Assembly: GCF_958979055.1 (NCBI RefSeq)
Contig: NC_084891.1
Coordinates: forward strand, 1,069,001 to 1,133,000
Direction: 5' to 3'
From: Alnus glutinosa
Taxonomy: Eukaryota; Streptophyta; Magnoliopsida; Fagales; Betulaceae
Length of the DNA stretch: 64,000 bases
The first letter of the stretch is position 1, and each line of letters starts with the position of its first letter. This document shows, piece by piece, positions 36,301-45,500 of this stretch. Position numbers and translations under genes: made by a program. The notes beneath the pieces are model-generated. The model worked only from the letters and a program-made list of their open reading frames with translations. It did no database searches and was not told the DNA's origin.

Positions 36301-38237
36301 TCAGTCTAAGAAGGATTTGATCTTGAACCTGTAAAGAAGATTCTTCTTTTTTGAGGTTGGGTTATCGACCGTGAGCAATATTTTGCCTAGTTCACCAACC
36401 TTGAAGCTGTTAGACACCACTGGTTCATCAGTTGGGGTCTTCTTCCTAGCTTTGTGTATAACAACTGTATATCCATCTTCAGCATTAGGCACAAATTCAG
36501 CACTGTAGTTCACCTCCCAGCCCACAACCCGAAGCTCCCAAACAAGGATGCATTTCTGTAATTTACCCAATGTCCAATTAGAAAAACCAATCATGCATAT
36601 ACAAGCCAAACATTACTCTACTAAATAACAATTTTAAATTAGATCGAGTTATAAACACTAAGAATGCATACAGACCTCATAAATTATGATTTCCACCGTT
36701 TGCTTAGTTGCTGGTTTTACCGTAACCACCGTGACCGGATCAGAAAGGCTGAATTCTGGGTTGCAATCACAATAATCGACACTCAAGCCACCATATTGAA
36801 CTGGCACGAACTCAGGAGCTACGTATCTGATTTACGGAGACCAGTTCGATGTTAAAACCAGCCACCAAGAAAGAAGCAAAATTGATAAAAACTAATTACT
36901 AAACTCAAATTAAGCATCCAAGAAATACAAATTAATTCTCTACTAACTTGAAAAGGGTTGCAGCAGATTTCGATGGCCCTGCAAAAACAAACTTGCTCTT
37001 GGTCCTCAGGGTCAAGAACGGACTGATCATCGTATAGAAGGCAAGATACCACCAAGGAACATTGATAAACACCTTAAGAAATCAATGCAAAAGCCAAGTG
37101 CTCAAATTCATTCAGTCCAAAAGAATCCAAAACAAAAATATACCAAGAAAAAACACAACGAAAAAGAAAAAATGTGATATTTACCTGCTTGGCCACAAAC
37201 TCGGGATAATTGTCCTGAAGCACATGAAGAGCCTGCTTGGTGGCCAGCCTAAGCTCGCGCTTTCCAGGTCCCGGAGAGTTCTTGAGATCATTAACCTGAA
37301 AGATGGTGCAAATACCACCGGGACTAAAATCAAGCTTCCTGATACTCTTTTCCAAGAACTGTATCCTCCACCTCAAGAAATTGGCTCTCTTCTCATCATC
37401 CGCGAACGCCTTCGCATACACGTCCTTGTTTTGAAACTCCCCATAAGCATTGTAACACACGGGATGGCCATTTCTATCATACCCATGCATAAAGACCACC
37501 TTATCCCACTCGTCGCCGAGATCCTCTTCAATAAGCGCATCGATACCGAACTCCTTCCTCCATTTGAGTGTGTTCCTGATCATGATGAGGGCATCTTTCA
37601 CCTTGAAATCCCTGGCTCGTAAGAACTTGTGCAGAATCACATCGGTCCTGTCGTCCTTCAGGAGAGGAACCCCCCAAATGGACACCTCCTCTGCTTCTTT
37701 TGCCACTTCTTGGGCTTCCTTTTCTGGGTTCTCTTCGATTATCGGAGTGGTTTCGGAGGGTTGAGCCGGTGTATTTTCTTGCTTTGTTTGTGGCGGTGCG
37801 AAAGTGAACTGGTTACTGTTGAGAGCTTCCCGGACGAGCTCCTTCAGCTCTTCCAGAGCCTTTCGCTGTTCCAGAGCTTTTTGCTCCTGAAAAGTGAGAT
37901 TCCCCAGAGGCTCAGTTTGTTTCGGCCCCTCAGATCCAACCGCAACACCCTCTTCTTCGGTAGCTGAAGTCTTCTCCACCGCCACTGCCGCCGCATCTGG
38001 CAGCTCCGGCAGCCCTGCCCCTTCTTTCTCCTCCTCCACCACCGGCGGCCCCGACTCGACCACTGGCGGTTGTGGTGGCTTTGACTCTTCTTTCTCAGTC
38101 AAAACCTCCGACGCAGACTCCGTCACCACCACCGCAAACGGTGCTTGTGCTGGTGCCGGTGCTGGTGACTCTTCTTTATCAGTCGGTTCGTCGGACGGCG
38201 GTGGTTGTGGATGTGGTTTTGGTGTTTCATCGGCCAT
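36301..38237 (-). CDS. PATL: Patellin (SEC14-GOLD protein), about 527 aa, second paralogue
   Basis: Same family and role as the protein at 19525. In transcript order the exons are 37185-38237, 36948-37072, 36676-36826 and 36301-36555 (complement); all junctions are GT-AG and in frame. The ATG chosen opens MADETPKPHP; the frame extends 10 codons further upstream but only to a TTG. A shorter acidic/Pro-rich tail (about residues 1-120) leads into QRKALEELKELVREALN. CRAL-TRIO-N follows (ILHKFLRARDFKVKDALIM), then SEC14 (HPVCYNAYGEF, RKLDFSPGGI, NVPWWYLAFYTMISPF), then GOLD (LVWELRVVGWEVNYSAEFVP), ending KIKSFLD. Second and fourth exons are exactly as long as in the paralogue (125 and 255 nt). The third is 9 nt longer and encodes a Cys-containing insert (VDYCDCNPEF). 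It is convergent with the other patellin, 14.6 kb apart. Intact. Confidence 0.95.
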
Positions 38238-38268
38238 TTTGGTGGTAAAATACACCGTTAAACACAAA

Positions 38269-38269
<1 letters not shown>

Positions 38270-38303
<34 letters not shown>
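38270..38303. repeat. (GA)n tract in the 5' leader of the second patellin
   Basis: About 16 GA units lie 33-66 bp upstream of the ATG on the minus strand, where they read as CT repeats. Such tracts in plant leaders can bind BASIC PENTACYSTEINE (GAGA-binding) factors; that role is inferred only. Confidence 0.7.
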
Positions 38304-38306
<3 letters not shown>

Positions 38307-38831
38307 TTTGGTGGTGGGGGGCTGATGTGAGAGTGTTTGGGAAGAAGAGAAAAGAAAGGGACGAGAGAGAGAGAGACTTGCTATCTTTGTTCTTTGGGTT
38401 TTTACTCGTAGGCTTGCGATCTTTTAAAGCTCACGATAGCGAGTCAGGAGTGAGACGGGGAAGAGTCTAGAGGAATCCTAGGCGGTGTGGTGTGGCCCGT
38501 GTGGGTACAAAATTTTAAGGCGATCTTTTCACCGCTCCAAAAGGAAAGAGATTCTTTTCCCGGATTTTCAGAAGCACGACCGCACGAGGCTCCACACCCT
38601 CTACCGGCTACCGGCTACCGGCTGCCCGGCTGGTGCGTATGCAATGACACTATATATATTGCTGGGAGTTTCACTGATTTACAAGTTCTTGAGGTATAAA
38701 ATGTTTTTGATTTTAGGTTTTGTTGTTTAATTAGACAGACAACATGATCGGAGATTTCAGCAAAAGAATCAGATCACGTACGATAATACGTGTGTTTTTA
38801 AAATGCACAATTTTACCTAAGCCTTGTGTTT

Positions 38832-39026
38832 TTAAAAAGAGAAATGATCCCTACACTTATTTCTTACAACAACCCCACAACAAGCTGATGTGGCTGGTAA
38901 TATTTTATTACTTTTTTTGTTTTCTTTTGTTTTCTTTTTGTAAAAAATAATAAAATACAATCAGCCACGTCAGCTTATTATGAGGCTGTTGTGAGAAATG
39001 AGTATAAGGATCATTTCTCTTTTAAA
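38832..39026. mobile_element. Palindromic MITE upstream of the second patellin
   Basis: The left arm, TTAAAAAGAGAAATGATCCC then ACTTATTTCTTACAACA then AAGCTGATGTGGCTG, is mirrored by the right arm, whose reverse complement reads TTAAAAGAGAAATGATCC, ACTCATTTCTCACAACA, AAGCTGACGTGGCTG. The arms are about 70 bp with a short AT/T-rich spacer. The target-site duplication is ambiguous because the borders are A/T runs. Confidence 0.65.
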
Positions 39027-39169
39027 AATTACAAACAAACGGACCCAAAATTTACATGCAATCGAAAGGACTTACCGGTAAGAGACAGAAAGAGAGAATC
39101 AAAATAGCGACGACGGAGATTGGAGAGAGAGAAAGGGAGTCGATGATCGAAACATTCATTTTTCAAGAA

Positions 39170-39360
39170 AAAATAAAAACTACGTTACATCTATAGTTGG
39201 CCGACCACCCATTGAGGTGACCGGCAAGGCAGGAAAGGAGCCGGGGGTGGTTGCACCACCCTCAGAGCATTTTGAGGTGGCTTTGGCCACTCTCGGCTCT
39301 TCTGTAAGTGGATGACAACCCATTGGGGCGAGCGGCCACCATCAGTTTTCAATTTATATA
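39170..39360. repeat. GGTGGC-rich segment resembling the centre of the Mutator element
   Basis: Contains GGCCGACCACCCATTGAGG, GGGGGTGGTTGCACCACCC and GAGGTGGCTTTGGCCACTC, similar in style to the GGGGTGGC core at 29290-29400. No inverted ends or target-site duplication found, so relatedness is uncertain. Confidence 0.3.
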
Positions 39361-39649
39361 TATTTTTTTTTAATTTGAGTTTTTTATTTTTATTTTTTAA
39401 AAATAAAGAAATAATATGAAAGTTTTTAGTAATTTTGATTCGTTTCCAATTAAAATATATGTGTTGTCACCAAACTAAATAGCAGTAATAACTATTTCAT
39501 TCCATTCTTTTTCATTTCTAGTAATAACTATTTCATTTTTTATTGAAATACTCGTTCCGCAAAACAAACGATGCCTTCGTATCTTTTTGAACTTTAAGAT
39601 TTTTTTTGGGCATTTCAAAAAGAAAAAAGAAAAAAAGAATGAATTCCTT

Positions 39650-40515
39650 TTAGGCTTAGGGATTAGCGATGCTTTACTTTAGCCAAAAAGTCAAAATTGG
39701 CTATTTTTGTCTCTTTTTCTTCCTCCAGCAGAGTAGTCATCTTAACTTTTTTCTTAACTTCATCAACAGTGAATAGCTACTACGGGTTATTAACTGTTCA
39801 TCAGTTATCTAATTTTTTATTATATTTTCTCTTTCTCTCACCCTCTCTCTCGCTCGCTCACTTCTCATCTCCATCCCTCTCTTTCAATCCCGCATGTCTC
39901 CCACTTCCCCACTTAGGGTTCAACGAAGAAGGAAGGAGAAGAATCGGAGAAGGAGATCTGAGAAAGGTGGGTAGACCGAGGAAAGGCACCGATTTTTTTT
40001 GGCGAGTAGAGGCCCCGATTATCGGCAAGCAAAGGCGCCGATTTCCGTCGAGCAGAGGCACCGATTTTCCTGCGGGTTGCGGGTTGTCGTCCAACGGTTG
40101 AAGAGTGATTTTCGGCGACTTCCAGAGGTTGAAAGGTGTTTTCTGTGGATTTTTCCTTAGTTGGCCGATTTGGTATGTTCTCTGAGGTGGCGTTAGTAAT
40201 TTCGGTTGTGTGTGTTGGCTGTGTTGTGAACTTCCGGCCGTGTGTGTGTGTGTGTGAATCTCTTGTTAGATTTTAGACAAACCTATGAGATTTGTTGGAG
40301 AATATTTTGCAGTCCCTGTTTACTCGTGTCCCCTGATTTGTGAATTTGGGTTTGATCAATTTTGGAGATAATTTGTGTTTGTTGTTGTTTTGGGCGGAAG
40401 TTAATTGGGTGTGAAATTCTACTGAACCCACCAGCGAGGAGGAGTGAACGGAGAGTGTTTTGGCTGAAAGTTGGTTGGGGGTGGAATTCTGGTGAACCCA
40501 CCGGTGAGGAGTGAC

Positions 40516-40554
<39 letters not shown>

Positions 40555-40740
40555 GGGGAGGGAAGAGGGAGAGAAAAAAAAAATAAAGAAAAAGATTAAA
40601 AAACAGTATTTTTAGAAAATGAAGAGTGGAATAGAGATTATTGTTGAAGTGTTTTTAAGATAGCCAGTGGTTAAAGTAGAGATTGATACTTTTTAAATAG
40701 CTATTTTAACTCTAACTACTGGAGATGACCTTAGACCAAC
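39650..40740. repeat. Unclassified GC-richer insertion, possibly a non-autonomous transposon
   Basis: A block of distinct composition. Edges look like AGCCAAAAAGTCAAAATTGGCTATTTTTG on the left and a TAGCTATTTTAACTCTAACT stretch on the right. Inside are CT-rich leader-like DNA, repeated AGGCACCGATTT units (about 39985-40065), two similar TTGGTTGGG / GTGAACCCACCGGTGAGGA segments (40390-40515) and a (GA)n tract at 40518-40548. Open frames lack protein features. Possibly a Mutator-like non-autonomous element. Confidence 0.3.
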
Positions 40741-41309
40741 CTTGAATTTTGAAGCCATGTATATTTCGAAACAATGCATTTTAGCTCAATCCCAAATAGA
40801 GTTAAATTGTTTCAATTCATCTCTTTTTATTGGTGCAGGCGTGGGGACGGTTTCTATCAAAAATTCGGACAGAAGTTAGGAGCATAGACTTATTTGTTAA
40901 TTTTGCTTGCCACCTGGAGTTTTTAATCAATTTTTATATCTCTGGAAGCTCTTTGTAAATCAATGAAATCTCATGGGCTAATTTTGTATTTTTCCTCTCT
41001 TTTTTTTTTCTTTTTTTTTTGGTAATATTCAAATGATAATATACGTGACTTTTTTAAATTTATTTTGAATGTTGAAGTTTGAATTTGATTAATTCCATTA
41101 GCTGTAGTTAAAGTTAAAATATTGTATTTTATTATGATAAAGGTATTTGGATCTTCATCTTGTTAAAATTTAAAATAATTTGTTTTTTTAAAAAAATTAT
41201 TGTGCAAGTGAGATCTCGAATATTGATCAGTGCTATATACTACTAGTCACCTTTTTTTTAAGTAAAATTGTATTAATAATAGAAAACGTAATACAAAAAG
41301 GAGGGGTTA

Positions 41310-41450
41310 GGGTTAGGGGTGTACAACCGGTTTCAATTATGGTTATTTCTTTATAACTGCAACCGCAATCAAGGTACCCGATAATTTCCATTTAAATAAT
41401 CACAATCGCGGTTATCCGGTTATAAACCGGGTAACCAATTTTTATACATT
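41310..41450. repeat. Dispersed GGTTAT/AACCG repeat
   Basis: ACCGGTTTCAATTATGGTTATT, ACTGCAACCGCAATC and GCGGTTATCCGGTTATAAACCG make a self-complementary segment. A diverged relative with GCGGTTACAGTTAATG and ACTGCAACCG lies at 28085-28235. Probably an old repeat family in poor condition. Confidence 0.35.
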
Positions 41451-42240
41451 CTTATTTTTACAAAAATAACCAATTCATAAACCATACCACTTCTAATTTA
41501 TGTATGCACTTTTTCTTTCTTTTTTTTCAACAAAATCATTTTTCAAAAAAATAATTTTTTTTGAAAATACTTTTCAACGTTTGGCTCGTACAAAAAAATC
41601 ACCAAAGGTGAAAAACAACCGTCAAAGAGATTATGGCAATGGTGAACGGAATCCGGCAGCCTTGGCTAGATTCTGTCACCGACCGGCCAGGATTCTGGCA
41701 ACTGTGGCTTGAATCTAGCTAGTACCATCGGATCCTACGACCAAATCCCAAAATCTGAGGGCCTTTGGTGGTAGATTCGGGCTATTAATAAATTACATAC
41801 TCAATAGTGATGGATTTGTATAAACATGTGTGCAAGAATGAAGAGTTCAAATTCAAAAAAGATTTACGGTTTTTAAAACAGTAAATCGTTTTTCAAAAAT
41901 TAAAAGAAGTTTTTTTCGATCAAACTGAAAATGATTTTCGTTGACTCTTATTTTTTATTGTGCCAAACATTAAAAAAATATATATATATAAAATATTTTA
42001 CGTCCAAACAAATAGAATAAGAAATTGAATAATTTGTTATGGGCCTAAGCCCAATGTGCGCCATCCCCGTGTGGACTACTACTACTACAGGACTAGTGTT
42101 GTCCCCAAACTGGCGAGAGAATCCACAGAAAGGCAAAGCAGAAGGACGAACCGAAACCCTCACGAAGCCCGTTATTTAGAAACAAAGAAGAAGGAATCAA
42201 TTCAGAGTGGAGACTTGAGAACAAGTAGAGTAAGAGGGGA

Positions 42241-42466
42241 ATGGCGGAGAAGAAGGAGATCGTACCGCCGAAATACGACCTGGACGCCAAATGGGACGCG
42301 TGTCTTGATCTCACGCTCCGCCGCTTCGTCTACTCGTCCTTGGCCGGCGGTTTCGGTGGCCTCCTCTTATTCAGTCCGTTCTCTCTCTCTCACTATTTAT
42401 TTATTTATTTTTCTGTTTCTTATCTATCTTCGAAAGGTTTCTACCAGATTGTTGTAGCTGTATATC

Positions 42467-42500
<34 letters not shown>

Positions 42501-45500
42501 CATTTCTCAGTAACCAAACAGATTTATTAGGAATAACTGTTCGATTTCCATGCTGTCGCTGAGATTTTAGGAATATTTGGATGTGTGATTATGTCCAATT
42601 GCCGTCTGTTGTTGGATTATAGGATTTCTCATATATACCTTGTGTTTATAGGAGCTTTTAACATCCATTTCCTTTGATTTTTATTTTTGGAGAACATGCC
42701 CATAAAGCATTGTAAATCTTCGAACCTACGTTGGCTAGTAGGAGGCCTATCAGCTTCAGTTCTGGTAATCAGTTTTCAAGTAGGAGTAGGTAATATAGTT
42801 TCTTATGTCGGAAGGGCAGCAAGAATGAAAAGCCACAAATGCCTGTGCTAGATGGTATTCGGTGGTGTTGTGACATAGCATTTCCTTATTTACTTGGTCA
42901 GACTCTTTAAATTGAGGCATTGATTGACCTAGCCTAATCAGACAGATGGGATTTAGCTCCACTATGCGCTCTTACTTAGATGTAGGGGTAGAAATTCGTG
43001 TTTGCGTGTCGGGTTTGTGTCATGTCGAGGCAGGAGTATAAAACTATATATGTCAACCCTAATCCGATCTATTTCATTAAATGGGTCAGACCCCTCAACC
43101 CTAACTCGCTAATTTTGTGTTAGATTCGTGTCGAGTTTGCGGGTCCCGTAAAAAATTGTCAGTCTTAAATGTCGCGTTTGGGTTGTGTCGAGACATAAAT
43201 ATAAGACTATATAGGTCAACCATAACTCAACCCATTTAATTAAACGGGTCAGACCCTTTGACCTTAACCCGCTAATTTTGTGTCGGGTTCATGTTTGGTT
43301 TGTAGGTTGTGTAAAAAATTACCAACCCTACTTAGATTGTCAGTCATTGCTGTTGTAACAGTAGCTGTTGTTTCTTTTCCTTAACTTGTATGCCAAGCCC
43401 CTTCCCCTAGAGCCTGCATCCCTGTTGCTACCAATTTTGTTCTTTCAGCTTAATACTAGTGGCAGTTAAGGCTACAGGAAGCAAATCTATGACAAGGCAG
43501 TCAATCCTTAAAAAGTGTTAGAAGTTCATTTTCTATTTCATGTTTGGCTGAATGTAAAGTTAAAAACAAAGCTATTTTACGTATTCAAGATCATCTCTCT
43601 ATTGCAATGTTGTCTATTTGTTGTCCTCGAGTGCAGGTCTGCTTTCTTTTAATAATCTCCTTGGAGTACTTCTGATTCTTCTATTCCTTTGTACTGTATC
43701 TCTTTTCCAACTTTTCTTTTTTGGTTGGTAAAAAAATGCTGGGGGGAATGGAGTTTATTATGAAATATTCATGTTGCAGCCATTCAGCCTAGTTGGGTTG
43801 CATTAAAGTTCAATCTTTGCCCAAAGGTGGGATTTGAGGTAGTGTTTAGGCCAACTCAATCAAATTATACTGGTATTTCTCAGTCTTTGTCTTAGATTTA
43901 TGATGCAGCAAGGAGAACTTAGATTTAGAGTATATCTGAAATGAACCAGCCAAAGATGCCACCTTTCAAGCAAATTGACGCTTACAAAAGGGTTTAAAAA
44001 GAAATCCCAGCAATAAACAAAATTATAACAAAGAGAAGAATATAAGATTGAAGTTGGAACAATAAAATATCAATTTCTAGGTTTCAATTTCTCATCTTTC
44101 ACCCTTGCTATTTGTTTTTGTGATGGAAGCTTTGAGTCTAATGATTTATGTTGCGGTCAATGGGGGTATGTTAGAAGGCTTCAAAGTTGGCAATGCTACT
44201 TTCTCTCATATTTTGTTTGCTGATGATACTTTGATTTTTTGCAATGCTTGTCCTTCTTAGTTGCGCTATTTGTGGTGTCTTTTCCTTCTGTTTGAAGCTA
44301 CTTCGGGCTTGAAGATTAATTTGGCTAAGTCAGAGTTAATTCTTGTGGGGACTGTTGATTAATGGGAAGTTTAGCTGGAATCTTAGGGTGTGGGGTTGCC
44401 ACTTTGCCAATGAAGTACCTAGGTCTTCCTTTGGGGGCTTCCTATAAGGCTATTCATATATGGGATGGTGTTATCTAGAAGATAGAACATCGGTTGGCCA
44501 ACTGGAAAAGGTTATACCTTTCCAAGGGCAGTAGAGTCACCCTTATCAAGAGTACCTTCGCCAATCTACCCACGTATTATCTCTTTTCCCTCTCTCGACG
44601 AGTATTGCTAGTTGCATGGAGAAGCTACAACGGGATGTTTTATGGGGTGGGCTTGGTGAAGAGTTCAAATATCACTTGATGAGTTGGTTTAAGGTTTGTA
44701 CCCTAATTTCAAAGGGAGGGTTGGATATCAGAAATTTGATGATGTTCAACTGCGCTCTGTTAGGTAAATGGCTGTGGCATTATGAGATTGAGAGAGAAGC
44801 TTAGTGGAGATTTGCGGTGGGATTCTAAGTTTGGCAGTCTTTGGGCTGGCTGGTGCTCCCTTGAGTCTGTAGCTTGTAGGTGCCTTTGGGGTGGGGTTGT
44901 GCAAGAACATCAGGAAAGGGTGGAGACATTCTCGAGCTTTTTTAGATTTGAGGTGGGGGGATGGGGCGAGGATCAAATTTTGGCATGATGTGGTGCAGGG
45001 ATACGGTTCTTAAGGAAACTTTTCCTGTTTTATTTAGTATTGCTCATGCGAAGGATGCCTCTATTGCGACTAATTTGGAGTTTTTGGACAGTTCCAAGTA
45101 GTGTAACGTAAGTTTTTCTAGAGAGGCGCAGGATTGGGAGGTGGATGTCTTTGCTTCCTTTGTCCAGGTGTTGCACTCAGTCATTGTGAGAAGAGGTAGT
45201 GAAGATATGCTTTGGTGGGTCTCTTCCAAAAGAGGTTTGTTCAAGGTCAAATCCTTCTTTAGGTCCTTAGCTTGTTCTGACGGTAGTCGTTTTCCTTGGA
45301 AGAGTGTGTGGCGGACTTAGGCTTCTTCAAGGGTGGCTTTTTTTGCGTGATCGGCAGCCTTAGGCGAGATCCTTACATTGGATAATCTCATGAAGAGGCA
45401 TGTTATTATGGTGAATAAATGTTGCATATGAAAGAGAAATAGGGAATCAGTGGATCACCTTCTTCTTCATTGTCATGTGGCTTTCGCTACCTGGAGTGCT

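Noticed and set aside
37062..38325. Plus-strand open frames opposite the second patellin
   Set aside because: Shadows of the minus-strand coding exons, without starts or domains of their own.
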